Positions 1 to 12,300 of a stretch of DNA of 64,000 nt are shown here, piece after piece. Every line of letters begins with the position of its first letter. Position 1 is the stretch's first letter. Under the pieces are notes generated by a model that saw nothing but the letters and a program-made list of their open reading frames with translations, did not search any database and was not told where the DNA came from. The translations under genes and the position numbers were made by a program. The stretch is from Periconia sp. R9002 (Eukaryota > Ascomycota > Dothideomycetes > Pleosporales > Periconiaceae): NCBI GenBank assembly GCA_023627715.1, contig JAMAHW010000022.1, positions 425,792 through 489,791 on the forward strand, written 5' to 3'.

Positions 1-2619
1 CTGACGAAAACAACCTTGAATTACTGCAAGAGTCGGGACTTGGTATGGGATCCGAGAAAGGACTTGTTGTTTCTGTGTCGAAATTACGGGAAAGAGATTG
101 CATCGCTGAGAGACCATTTGGACGTTCGCGAGATTCAAGAGCGTTTCCTTGGAACAGAATATTTTACAAGGATCTCTCTGGAAGAGAGGAAATTGTGCTA
201 CAACGTACTTCTCGGGAAAGAACCACCGCCAGCCATGTCGCTCAGCCCAGCTCCAGTGACCAATGGACGGTCCCAGATAACTTCTCGGAAATCCACTCCT
301 GCCCTCAATAACACATTTCAGCAACCATCAAATCTTCTTGGTCCGCCATTACCGGGCAAGGTGAAGCTGAATCCAGCAGGTCCGAACAACCACCAAGTTC
401 CGAACAATCACCCACCTCCAGGATCCCACCAACCTTCAAACGCGGATAAAGATGCACATTCAAGATACCGTAACCCTAACAGTGCTCCTAATACCCCTAG
501 TGGTAGCCGCAATGGAAGTCCTTCAGCACCTGCTCAGAACGCGTCACGGCCGAAATCTGCGGATATGAGAGGAGTCCAGCAACCGCAACAAAGAGATGTA
601 TCACCTCAAAGACCGCAGATTAATGGGCCACAGAACCCTGCGTACGCTGCCAACACGGGTAGACCTCCCATGGTAAACGGCAAAGCTCCATCTCCCGCAA
701 AAGCTATTCATCCACAACAATCCATGCCTATATTGCCTAAGCAGCCAACAAGAAGCGTACCAGTGTTTGCACACGCTCAGTCCACTGCACCTCCAATAGC
801 TGAAATGCCTACAAACCAAGCTCAAAGATCAAATCCAAAAGAACTACTACCTGCATTTTCTCCACCGCAACACCTGAGGCCTCAAGAAGCGCCACCGAAC
901 CACCAGAGAAATGTACCAAATCAAAGCATACCTCAGCCTCCCCATATGATGCATGGACACCCTCAAACATTGCCGCAAGGTCTCGCCGCAATGGGTCCTC
1001 ACGGCCACCCCCATATGCAACCCCAAGTACAAGGACAGCAAAGCCAATCCATGGCTCTAAACCACGCTAAGAATGCAGGAAACGGTCCATCGTCATTCGC
1101 TTTCGAGTTGGATGCAGGTTCAGCACCAACTGCATCTGCCCCTCCCGTCAATCCTCCCAGTACCTTCATCGCAGAATTGCCGGCTGGAACAGTCAATCCC
1201 AGCATACCGGAGCTTGCGGAGCTTGGAGGCATGGCAGTAAGCCCACCACTTCCACGAAAAGAACCTATCAAGAACTACCAGGATTCTCCCGTCAGTCCGC
1301 CAGTCGACCCAGCTGTTCTTGCATCTACAACCCAAACACTACCTCACACTAATGCTCAGTTGCCAACACAGCCACAGCCACGGTCAGTTCTCCAGGTTCA
1401 CACATATGCACAGCAACAACCCCCGCAATTTTCCCAACAGCACCCACAAACGCAGAACGGTCATCATCTTGCGGTACAGGCAGCACCCCCTACTTTACGT
1501 AGTCAATCGGATCCCCTGGATTCACTTCCCACAAGTCTTACCATTGGTGGCCCAGGAAAACGTCGATCACCTTCGAACTCCATATCGCAAAGCTCGACAC
1601 AACAGCAGCAACCGCAGCATCAACCAAAGGATTACGAACTCCTCAACCCATCTTTACTGTCCGTAAATGGTGGCCAAGCCCCAAAACGCGTGTCAATGTA
1701 TACAGCATATTCCGTCTCGGCAAATCCACCAAACAATGCAGCTCCTATTCACCCTCTTATCCCACATGGACCTGCCGCACCTCCGCAAAACGCTCCACCG
1801 CCCATGCAAGCACCCCCTCCTTTACCTCCTAAGACGCAAGATCCACCTCCACAAAATCCAGTACCAAATATTTTAATGCCGGGACTAGAAGTGAAGCCTT
1901 TGAATATCATACCCAGACATCTCCTTCCCAACCCCCTCGGCGCAAACCCACCAACACCACCCCCACCACAGACCCAAACCAAGCACGACTCCCACCACAG
2001 CGAGAAAGAGTACACTCTGCAAGTTAACTTACCACACCAAAACGTACACCCCGCCGCTCCTCCACCAGGATACGCCATGCCGCAACAGCAGCAATACCAG
2101 CCACCACCACCTCATCCACAGCAATCCCCACAGCAAAACGGCCATTACTCCCCCTCCGAAACCCTCTACTCCACCTCCCAACTTCCCTCCCAGCGCGCAA
2201 CCTACCAAAACCCATATGCACAAAACTACCCTCCTCCCGCTCCACCACAACAACAGCATGAAGAGGAAGAACCCTACACCCCCACAACCTACGACTCGTA
2301 CTCCCCGACCCAGCACCAGCGCACCGTCTCAAGCGACTCACACGCCTCACGCGCCTCGACCGCATCGCACGACTCGCAGAAGCTAGCGTTGGAATACCAA
2401 GCGGAGCTTCCGACGTACGGGCAAGGGTACGCCAGCGCAAACAAGAACAAAAATGCAGGTGCAGGTGTTGACGCTGAGGCATTCGAGGGGGTGGATGACG
2501 ACGAGACGCCGACGGATGCGCGGACGATGAGAGAGCGCGAGATGGATGGCGAGTTTAGAGTCGGGAGGCCGTTGGAGCGGAGGGGGACGGATATTGAGTC
2601 GGTTTATGATTTCTCGTAG
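1..2619 (+). CDS. Pro/Gln-rich protein, 3' part only (5' end outside window)
   Basis: The reading frame is open from the first base, with no ATG before the low-complexity part, so the 5' end lies upstream of the window. About 872 codons remain. The first 75 residues look like the end of a folded domain: charged, helical, with a run ending in LEERKLCYNVLLG. The rest, about 790 residues, is disordered and rich in Pro, Gln, Asn and Ser, with poly-Pro and poly-Gln stretches such as PPPPHPQQSPQQ. It ends in an acidic/basic tail, ESVYDFS, before TAG at 2617. Such tails are common in fungal cell-polarity, cytoskeletal and RNA-binding scaffolds, but I do not recognise the family and name no function. 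Codon choice changes from C-ending to G-ending over the last 150 bases. Confidence 0.85.
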   Translation: MTKTTLNYCKSRDLVWDPRKDLLFLCRNYGKEIASLRDHLDVREIQERFLGTEYFTRISLEERKLCYNVLLGKEPPPAMSLSPAPVTNGRSQITSRKSTPALNNTFQQPSNLLGPPLPGKVKLNPAGPNNHQVPNNHPPPGSHQPSNADKDAHSRYRNPNSAPNTPSGSRNGSPSAPAQNASRPKSADMRGVQQPQQRDVSPQRPQINGPQNPAYAANTGRPPMVNGKAPSPAKAIHPQQSMPILPKQPTRSVPVFAHAQSTAPPIAEMPTNQAQRSNPKELLPAFSPPQHLRPQEAPPNHQRNVPNQSIPQPPHMMHGHPQTLPQGLAAMGPHGHPHMQPQVQGQQSQSMALNHAKNAGNGPSSFAFELDAGSAPTASAPPVNPPSTFIAELPAGTVNPSIPELAELGGMAVSPPLPRKEPIKNYQDSPVSPPVDPAVLASTTQTLPHTNAQLPTQPQPRSVLQVHTYAQQQPPQFSQQHPQTQNGHHLAVQAAPPTLRSQSDPLDSLPTSLTIGGPGKRRSPSNSISQSSTQQQQPQHQPKDYELLNPSLLSVNGGQAPKRVSMYTAYSVSANPPNNAAPIHPLIPHGPAAPPQNAPPPMQAPPPLPPKTQDPPPQNPVPNILMPGLEVKPLNIIPRHLLPNPLGANPPTPPPPQTQTKHDSHHSEKEYTLQVNLPHQNVHPAAPPPGYAMPQQQQYQPPPPHPQQSPQQNGHYSPSETLYSTSQLPSQRATYQNPYAQNYPPPAPPQQQHEEEEPYTPTTYDSYSPTQHQRTVSSDSHASRASTASHDSQKLALEYQAELPTYGQGYASANKNKNAGAGVDAEAFEGVDDDETPTDARTMREREMDGEFRVGRPLERRGTDIESVYDFS

Positions 2620-5600
2620 ATGGATGCAGGTGTCTTTTTTTCGTTGTTACAACCCTCTGGGGGAAATGGGTGGGCGGGTAGGTGTTGTATGAGTACTCTT
2701 ATTGTTATATGCGATGACATCTTTTTCTTGTTATCTTTTTTGGCATTTGGGATAGGTTGCATCGACAGCTTTTGAGGGTTTGCATTGCAGCGTTCAGAAT
2801 TCATTGCATAGCATAGAGAGACGAAAATTATGGGGTTTTTTTTCTTCTTGTTTGTTAGTCTTGCTTGGGTTGCCTTGGGTTGTTTGTGTGATGATGGGCC
2901 TTTTTGTATTGGTTTGGGTTAGAGGTTTTTTTTGTCGGTGTGGATTCTCCCTGGATGTTTTACTCTTCTACCGAGGTTGGGGAGGGATGGGTTTCGTTTT
3001 TGGTGGTTCTTTTGCTACGAGGAGAGGAATATACCATTGAGGACGTGAATGGGGAGATGGACACCACACCAAAGCATAATACGAATCGTACCCTCGCGGT
3101 ATTACACGCTTACAATGAATGAGCACGCCATGTGTGTTTGAACTGTTGATTCCCTTGCCTACCTTAAGCTATCAATGTCCTTTGCTTTGAATTGTGTTCT
3201 GAGGGGTTTTGTTTGCACTCTAGTTATTTTTCCCTCAAACGTCACGCAAGCACACACATACAAAGTTTATTGCGTTTATTTTTACAACATCACTCCTTCG
3301 CGAATGTACTCGCTCATGTTTTCTTGTTTTGTGTGGGGTGGTAAGTGGCCTGCCTTTCGTTTATTGTGACGCGTGGTGTACAGCAAGCAGGAGCACCGAG
3401 GATTATACTCATCAATGATGAGAAGGATGGTGGTGAAATGGACGCGTATTTTGGTGTATGGAGATTATATGCGAGGATTTACGACGAGAGAGGAGGCATG
3501 TATACTCTTTTGTGGGACGAAGAGCTACGTGAGGTGTGCGGAGTCGATCGGAGGTGAGGGACGGAGGTGTAGGTAAGCCGTCTGGAAAGTGGTAGAGTAG
3601 CGGGGTCTGTGTGTACTATTGAGCTGGTAGTAATATCTTTGCTCCTTTTTCTGCTTTTTTAAGACTTTGATTGAGAAGGAGGTACTTTACACGCGGAGAG
3701 CGGTAGGGATGAGCTCGTCTCGACTGTTGGTATTGAGAAGGTGTTGTCTCTGTTGATTGCTGGTGAGAGACGTAGGCACGACTTTCAGATTTGAGACTGT
3801 ATAGTATTGAGGGATGTTCTTTGAGAATATGGAGGTGAGGAATGAGGATGAGTAGGAATAGGGTGGAGGTGGTTTCGATCGAGGATGGTTGGAACGCTCT
3901 TTTTGCGGAGGTAGAGGAGTGAGCCTTGCGATATAGGTACATGTTATTAATGAAAGGAGTGTTTATACAGCCTTTTTCATTATCCGATTTTCGATTCTGG
4001 TAGTTTCTGGGAGTAGAACCTCGTGGGACGCGAAGATCGGGGGGAAACAGAAGGAGGCCCAAGCGAGGGGAGTAAGTCGATGACAGACGCGATCGGCGAA
4101 AACTGGAGAAAATATGTCAAGCGAAGGAGAACAGAAACTTACGTATGGTTGAAAAGAATACGTATACGACTTGATACGAGTGCTATGCCAGGTACTAAAC
4201 AGTTGCGTATTTTCTCCGGCCCATGTCCCGTTTTCTCTCGTCCTATTTCCGACCCCAAGTTTTGTTCTTGTATCCACTTAGGACACTTGAACGTCTTCTA
4301 TCTTGTTGTTGTAGTCCGCATTATTTCCTAAATGGACTCGCCTCCGACTCAATCTTGTCTTCGAATTTGTCCAGTATGTACGCCGAAAACCGGGAGTAAG
4401 ACCACCGTACAACTCCGCGCACTCACAGAACTAAGCGAATATCTCAACAATCCAACAGTCGAGCGTGGCAAACTCTTTGATGATTTGACCGTATATGATG
4501 CCCGAGCTGTTTACAAGTGGACGTTATCGTGGGTCGGCCCACCGTCGACTCCCTACGGGTATCGATGAGGGAAGTGTCAGGTGTTACGCTGCATTTGACC
4601 ACACCCTCATATCTATTCCAGATTAACCTGCTTTCGTATAGAGTAAACGTGGGGCAAGCCAACTTTGCCTTTCCCTCTAAGAACGTTAAGTGGCAGGGTT
4701 TTACAGTCACATCAGACCACTTTACTCCCAAGCCTAGCAGGTTATTCCGGTTTAGGTTTGCCGAACAAAGTGACATTCTAAACGTGAGACTTTATGTGAA
4801 AATTGACTGGTGTATGGTGGCTGTGTCAAGGTTCGTTGTATTTCTTCTGCAATTGGGGTCCACGATAACTCGCAGGGTCTCGCTAAGTCATCGCGATTTG
4901 GCAGTGCAGAATACCACAATCCTTCCGAAATGACATACCATGTCCCACAAATGTGCCCATAGCTCGTAAACAAGATCCATGCAAGGCTTTTTCTGTTCAA
5001 CGGTTCTGCAAGCCTTCCTACAAACTTGGTCAAGTTTGTTGGGTAAAAGCATTACCAGCAAGTGTCACTGGCCTTGGAAGCCACAAGAGTATCAGAGTCC
5101 AAGCATGCATTTTGGAAAACGTTTCACGTGATGACCCAAAACCAACAATAAGCATTGACAAAGTCATCATGCGATTCGAACGAGGAGACAGCAATGTAGA
5201 AATGTCCATTGTTTGAGAGACAGTATCATGTCGAGCTCAGTCCCATTGTGACCGATACTAGCAATTTCCTGTCCTCACAGGGCACAACCGCGCGGCTATG
5301 GTATCAATACATGGCCGTATCGTACACAAACCTAGTCAAAATGAGCTTTCATGACCTCTAGCGGACTAACCCCGGGAATGTTAGGAAAGTGAAATCGACC
5401 CGGACCGGCCTCACCGAATGCGTAGTTAGGGCACCATGCCAAGGTCCCTGATAATGCCCGAGGCTTGTCAGAAAAGCTCATACCCACCAAGGGAGGATGT
5501 ACAGGGATCTGTAAACGGCCGTGCAGTCAAGACAAGTAGCGGAGCGTGCAAATTGTTCCGACATCATCCTCGGGCCGTAACATGAGAGGGGTTTGGTGAT

Positions 5601-8600
5601 TGTTTCTAGGCTCGAGATAATACGTCAGTACTTGTCCCGTGCCAAGCTTCTTGATGCCCGTCCCTGCAAGCGGTATGCACCGTTCCTGTATGGGGGTTGG
5701 TAATCTTTGATAGGTGGTGCACTCAACCCCTGGAGACAAGTGGCTATGAAGAGGGTTCATGCATGATTTTGATATTGGCTATTCCAAAATTGGGATTGAT
5801 CGCGAAAGTTATGATTTCGTTAGCTGTATGTACTTTTTCATTCAAGGAAGGAGTGAACCAAGCAGCAGCAGCAGCAGTAATTTCTGCACCCCCAATCGTC
5901 AACCGTTAACTTACCCAGCGGCTTGCTTCCCCTAAGTCTAACTCGCTTAAGGGACTAGAAACGGAAAATGGAATGCCTAACTTTTCTCTTAGTCCGTTAG
6001 CTTCGCTGTTGCGCGCACCGCCGTCGTCCGCAGCGTAGTTGGTGGCCGCTTATGCCGTCGACTGCCTTGTTGACTCTCTAACCTGTATACACCTGGTTAG
6101 ATTTCTTTTCCTACCTAGCTCAAACCCACAAGTTGGTTCACAGATATACACCATCATCTCCTCGTATCACCTAAACCTTGTCCGTTTAGCCGTAACCGTT
6201 CCACACTCTGGGTATTATAGCCTAGATCTGCCAATAGGGGACCTCAAAAACATATGTCATGTGCTGTGTGAGAATAAGCCAACATGCAGACTTACAATTG
6301 ATTGGACAACATGGCAGTGCTCGACAAGCCACTCTGAGAGCGCAAGCTTGAAAGAGACGGCCCCAGCGGGGATCGTGCAGAGGCAGCTGAAACACGGGAA
6401 ACAAAGGTGAATTAAGGTTCGAGACTTATTCGGATATTATTGCTTTTTGCTCCTGTTGTTGCCCAAAGCATTCTTGGATTGAATACGGCTCACCAAGGGG
6501 CCCCCAACGCACATGTGTAATAGACCACAACTTATGAGTTCCTTTGAGAGTCAGTTCGACTGATTCAGTTGTATGTAGCGAATGCGAAATGAGTGGGAAT
6601 CGTGGGGTTCATGTAGGCTACTCCTTGTCCAACATTTCAGACTCAACAACAGGGCCAAGAAGGATTCTGTGGAACAGGGACCCACGTGGGGATGCTCCGC
6701 TTAACGCGGGTAAACATCTGTGCCAGGGTCAATTAGAGGTACCAAGAACAATACCGTAAGTTTTCAGAGGGACGTATCAATCTGACGATTGGATCAAAAT
6801 CATCGGGAGAAGCATTGGCACTTGATGCGGCCCCAAAATCGGCCCCCTCACAGCCTTCCACCTCCGAATTCAATTCAATTAGGGCTCCGTGAAGGCCCGC
6901 CTTCAAACCCGCGCGGGTTGGAAAGAAACCAACGAACGCATTTCAGATTAGGACGTTCTAGGGCCTTAAAAAGGACCGCCAAGGAGCACGCATGGCTCGC
7001 AGGTTCGTTTGCGGCCATCCCCGGGTATGCAAGCCACCAACTCCGCGCTAGATCGCGTTCCAGCAAAGCGCACCAGTATCCTGGGAAGAAAGCCTCGCCG
7101 AGTCTCGGACCGTGTGTGCGCAGTGCCTATGGGAGATACTCGAGTACACGGCCAGTGTAGGGTAAATGTGCGAACTCGTCCCGGCGCTCGGTCGGCGGGT
7201 TTCAAACTCCCGATAAATCGCAAGAGCGGCAATGCGGGAAGGAATTAGGACCTAGTTGCATTGTGCATCGTGCACCACTGTAAGGGAACCGTTCGCGTAC
7301 GCCGCAACAGTAAACCAGCAGAATGGTTGCTGTAAAAAAAAACGCGGAATATTGATATTAGAGTGATTGCATCTTTCGGGCCCTTTCGGCCCTGAAACCG
7401 AACCACGCATACACATGGATATAAAGGTATGAGCTGCATGCAACCGATGCAAGCTGCAAGGCCACGCTGCCGTTGGGAATGCTCAAATAAAGGGGTCGCC
7501 TCTGCCGGTCGCTCCCGTGCGAAGCCGTACGTTTGTATGAGATGGGCAGTCATTCTTCTTTTCACCGTCTCATGGAATTTTCTCATATCGCCGACGGACA
7601 CATGTACTTTGACCTAGCAGTCCCCGAATGTGAAAGCGGTGCATTGTGCTCGCCAATCTGCCCCACAGTTTGGTATGGAATACCGTCCTGTCGTAATCTT
7701 CAGACTATTGCAGTTAAAATACGCTAGCGTTCCCCCACAACGACAGCCGCGTACATTAAGCCAATAATAGCTAGTTTCATGCCTGTCAACGGACAGTTCT
7801 GGATGGTGCCACTTAAGGGGCTGAGTGTTGTAAGCGTTTCATGTCTTTGGGGTCGCATTGAAAGTTGTCTGTTTGAATGTTTTGGACAGGTCTGTAAGAG
7901 GATGGGAACTGGGTCCGGTTCCTCCCCGACGATGGCGAGAGACCTCGCTGCTTAAGGCATCGTGGTAGATAATTATTTTGCCGACATGCCACAACCCTGA
8001 AAGCCAAAAGTGGGTATTCTTGGGTCCGATTTTTGTCCACTGGTACCTATTGCAATCGTGCCATTCTAATACTCGGCTAATGAATTCCAGGAAAAAACTC
8101 CTAGTAGGTCTTGAAGTCGGCGACCTCACTCACACTAATTTCGTTAATGGCACGCTGCTTAGATTGCTATAGCACTAGACAATCTGGAAATGGGGGCGGG
8201 CCCTCCATTGCGCCATCAACTATCTTTTGAACAACAACAGATAGGTGTTAGGACAATACTCAAAGGCTTGATAAGCCGTTTTGACGAAATTAACCTGGAA
8301 TTTGGATTTCATGCGCAGTTTTCAAATACCAAAATACTGTTGCTGCTCCAATTAGCAGGTTCGAGATCTGGATCGCAATTGAGACGGTAGTTACCCATTT
8401 CCAGGACTCTCTTCCTAAGCGAATTCCAGTACCACATTTCAAATGCAGTCAGGCTCCAGTAATAGACACAGCACTGGCTAGAGCATGACTAGAATATGTA
8501 GAAATCCGGGCGACCGTGATAAGCTTAAATTTAGCGAGCGCCTTGGCATCAATGACGTCGCGTGTCGAACTACGCCGCCAAAACGCATCCTTCACACGCG

Positions 8601-8650
8601 CGCGCCGATTTGAACCTGGTCTTTTTTGAACCCACACGCATTGCATTGCC
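2620..8650. other. 6-kb gene-poor stretch
   Basis: No convincing gene was found. The first 300-400 bases after the stop at 2619 are T/G-rich and probably contain the 3' UTR. Open frames here are short (mostly under 140 codons), lack recognisable motifs and do not join through plausible introns. Base composition is mixed and shows no strong AT bias of the kind left by repeat-induced mutation. The one clear repeat is a short AGC run at 5861-5878. A degenerate transposon or a non-coding transcript cannot be excluded. Confidence 0.5.
5861..5878. repeat. (AGC)6 microsatellite
   Basis: Six uninterrupted AGC triplets in non-coding sequence. Confidence 0.9.
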
Positions 8651-9279
8651 ATGATACTCCGATCCACAACTCCACGTGTCCACACCGCGCGTGTAATCTC
8701 ACTACTGCGCCTCCCGGGATGTCCTGCTGCTGCTGGTACGACTCGAAGAGGGTTTCTCACGGGGTCTGCCGCGTCGCCGAACCAGAATCGCGTCTTCGAT
8801 AATATACGCCAGCCTAATGACTTGCACACGCTGACGCTCTTGTCGGCGACGAGCAATCGCCCGCTCATCACGTTTTGGAGTGCTAGCTGGTGCTCAACGT
8901 GTCGGGCTGTGAAGCCATTGGTCAAGGGATTGATTGAGGATGAACGTGTCGGCGAGGCGGAAGGAGGCCTAGCGTTTGCAGAGGTGGAATTGGATAGTAC
9001 CCTGATTGGAGATCTGGGAGTCAAGTATATGGTATGCTTTTTTCATTTTCTTTAGGGAGGAAGGAGTCATGCTGATTTTGTGTTTGTTAGATTACTTCCA
9101 TGCCTACGTTGTTGGCGTTCAGCAGACAGGAAGCACAAATGGATACGAAGCTGGTAAGACCGGATCTGATGAAGAATGAAGAGTATCTGAGGAACTGGCT
9201 ATTGAATGAGGCTAGACGCGGTGGCAGAGCGGGTGGTGGAGGTGGTAGTTTACTCGGAGGCTTGTTTGGACGATCATAG
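8651..9279 (+). CDS. Thioredoxin-like protein, probably mitochondrial
   Basis: Two exons, 8651-9031 and 9091-9279, join across a 59-nt GT-AG intron in phase 0 to give 189 residues. The N-terminus (about 1-40) is rich in Arg, Ser and Thr with no acidic residue, as in a mitochondrial targeting peptide. The thioredoxin fold follows. The active site reads WCSTC in FWSASWCSTC (about residues 76-85), and the cis-proline region is SMPTLLAF just after the intron. Both cysteines are kept, but the pair between them is Ser-Thr instead of the usual Gly-Pro, which normally shifts redox potential. The C-terminus is a Gly-rich tail. The fold and the two cysteines indicate a disulfide oxidoreductase; the substrate is unknown. 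The stop lies 93 bases from the 3' end of the convergent neighbour. Confidence 0.85.
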
Positions 9280-9372
9280 GAATCTAAAGGAAACCATCAT
9301 GTACTTGATATGTACAGTTAAATGTATCATTTGAAAATTGCATCGACTATCACACAACGAAAACCAAGGAGT

Positions 9373-12300
9373 TCAACTAAACATAGGAGAATCCAACCCA
9401 TTATCCTGCCACCTCTCAAGAAAGCTAAGGCTATTTTTCCTCTTCCTCTTAACTCTATCCAACTCAAATTCGACTTTGACACTTTCGTAGTCCGGAAGGT
9501 CGTTATAATTGGACTCGTCAACTACCTCCATCTCCCTACGTAACCCTCTGTTCCTGTTGGGTTGCGGTTGATTACGCTGCTCCGGTGTGAGATTATTCCC
9601 ATGATCATAGGTGTATTCCTCAAAATCCATCTCAGACAAGAGTGCATCGTCCGTTTCATATTGTCCTTCGGCTCCGTGAAGTCGTTCGTCAAGCCCCTTA
9701 TCGCCACTCGCCCACTGGTTCACGGTCTTCGTGAAGCGTCGATTAACGGGCACGGCGTCTGGAGACGTTTCCAAGATATGATTGTCCTCGCTAAGAAACT
9801 CGAAAATACCCTTCCAGCTCAAATTGCCCTCCATTGCTTTATCGAGGGTGGCGTAAAATTCCTCGAGTTCCTCCTGTCCAAGAAAGTTCTTACCTGGGTT
9901 GGGTCGCAAACCGAGAGCATATACCCAAGCATTGATGAGCGTCCGAGCACCACTTTCTTTCCAGTGTCGGTGCTTTCCCACCGGAAGACAGATTACTGTT
10001 GGAGAAAATTTAATCTTTCCTTCATGATTCCGATGGGTCGACCAGCCCAGTTGGTCCGCCAAGCTTTTGATTTTCACGAAGGCATCGTTGTTGGTAGCTC
10101 TGGTCAAGTCATCTGGCATAGCCGAGCTGTGCGCAATATAAATCCTGAATTCCCAATTTTTTGGACGATACTCCTCTTGTAGTATCGCAAGGTATTGCTG
10201 TCGACCCTTCTCAGAATTTGTCTGCTCCATTGGCAACAACCAGCATCTCCTGGGTCTTACAACCTGTCTTTTTTCTGGAGATTGGGAAGTTGGACTCTGT
10301 TTGGAAGAACTTGACATGATTGCTTCAAACGAGGCCTGCGCAAACCCTCCCGAGAATATGCCAAGTTCGTTTTCGCCAGATTGCGGAACGTAACCCTCCT
10401 TCTTATGCCGCGTTAGGTAGTCATTTTTCTGAAACAGATCAATTGCTTCGACGACCGATGCAATCCCGAGCAGCACAGATTTAGGGCGGACGCGATCCCC
10501 AGCTAGATAGAAATCGTGTCGATTATTTCTTTTCTTATAAGGGAATTTCACCCTTCCTTCCAATATTTCTGGGAGGGATGGATCCTGGTCTCGTAAACTT
10601 TGATACATGGCGTCGGATACGCTCATTTCTCCCGTATAACCAAAGTGATCACCTCCCCTGACCAGTCTATGCGTATTATCAAACCGTCGGGATTGTGGCA
10701 CGTCTCCATCTGGCTGGACATATTCGTAACTTTGTAGAAACGTGGCGATCAAAGACCAGTCCGCTTCACCCAGCTGCGCCAGACGTACCACGTAGTAAAG
10801 ATCGTTGAGGAAATTACTTTCTCTGGCACCCCGTTTTGTCCAGTCTGAACGTGGCCGTTCAAACTTCGGATTGAGGTCTAATCCAAGAGCAAGAGCCCAT
10901 GCATTGAGGATTGTGTGAAAGCCACAGCACCACGACCCATTCTGTTTTGCACATGCAACGTAGTTGGCGTACTGGGGCAAAACGGTGTCATCTACTAGCC
11001 ATATCTTCTTCATGATTTTTATTGCTCCATCATACATGCGTCGCCGATATTCGGCCTTAAAAACTCGCATAGAATCAAGAATCGAGATTGTCGGCACTCC
11101 ATCCTCGTATTGTATAACATGAAGGACATGATGCCCCCCTTCAGTCCATGCATAGAACAATGGTTGCCCGTTACGACGGGGAGACCCAAATATTATTTCC
11201 ATGTTGTCCCTAAGAGCTTGTACGTCGTCGGATACGATAAAGTTGAAACGTCCATCGATTATGTCTATGGCGTTGATTGCCTTAATAACACAAAGTATCG
11301 CGTTTGAAACCTCGAGGTCCTCGATATACTCGAACTTTTTCACTATGTGCGACTGTTTTTCGAGATTGTTTTTGAGGTCGTCTTTGACACCCTCCTTAGA
11401 GAGTCTCTCGTTCAGTTTTTGGCGGAATTCTTCGCAAGGAGATGGTTTCTCCAACTTTGAGGGTGCTTTTTTAACGGCAGATTCACGAGACCGTTGAATA
11501 TTCTTCTCTTGAGAGTCTCCCTTCTTGAATCGTCCCGGCCACTCTTTGATGTCCTGTTCTGTCCAGTTGTCGGTAATGAAATCCCCCGGAAACTTCTGAC
11601 GGTATTCCCTGGGAAATCCAAAGGTTCGAACGCTCCGAGAACCAATTCGGCCTTCTGGTCCTGCCTTCTTTTTTAACTCAAGAAGATGGTCGTCAACCTC
11701 TTCAGAACTTATTGTTTTGGTTATCCGGTCATCGGGAGCAACTTGAGAGTCATTTATGATCCCTCTGCAACGTAGAAACGCCCATATGAGTTTCCAATTG
11801 GCGAGGCCATGTAAAACAATTGCGAGGAGTTGTCTAAAGTCTCTGTAAAATGATTCTGAGAGATTCGTTCCTTCAAATGCTGAGTTGAGATCTAGACCTA
11901 ATGCGAAGGCCCAAGCATGTAGAATGGTGAAGCATTCAGCTTTCCATCTTTCGTCCGCAGGCGAAGGCGTGATCCAAATGATAGGTCCTCGTTTAAGTTC
12001 TTCTAATTCCTTTCTACTTGTCGCGTATTTTAAATGCTTTAAAAGAGTCTGTAATCGCTCCAGGGTTGTTTGTCGCCAATCTGGGCGAATAAACCAAGGT
12101 GCAGTGTCTAGGACAGTAAGACCAATGACACCCCTCGTGCGTCGAGCGACTACCAAGAATGTATGGTCCTCACTTGTCCTCCAAGGAATCACTAAAGGTC
12201 GTTCCGGGTAAAGAATTTGGAAATAAGTGGTGGGAATGTCATCTCTTACGACTTGTTCCACAGTTTTGAAGTCGATATGTGCGAAGCACTGATGTGGTTT

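Noticed and set aside
3616..4062. 148-codon minus-strand frame
   Set aside because: No domain, irregular composition, and no supporting splice or neighbour context; it looks like chance in non-coding sequence.
4332..4933. Plus-strand frames near 4332-4568 and 4517-4933
   Set aside because: Overlapping frames in a gene-poor region with no recognisable family and no convincing join.
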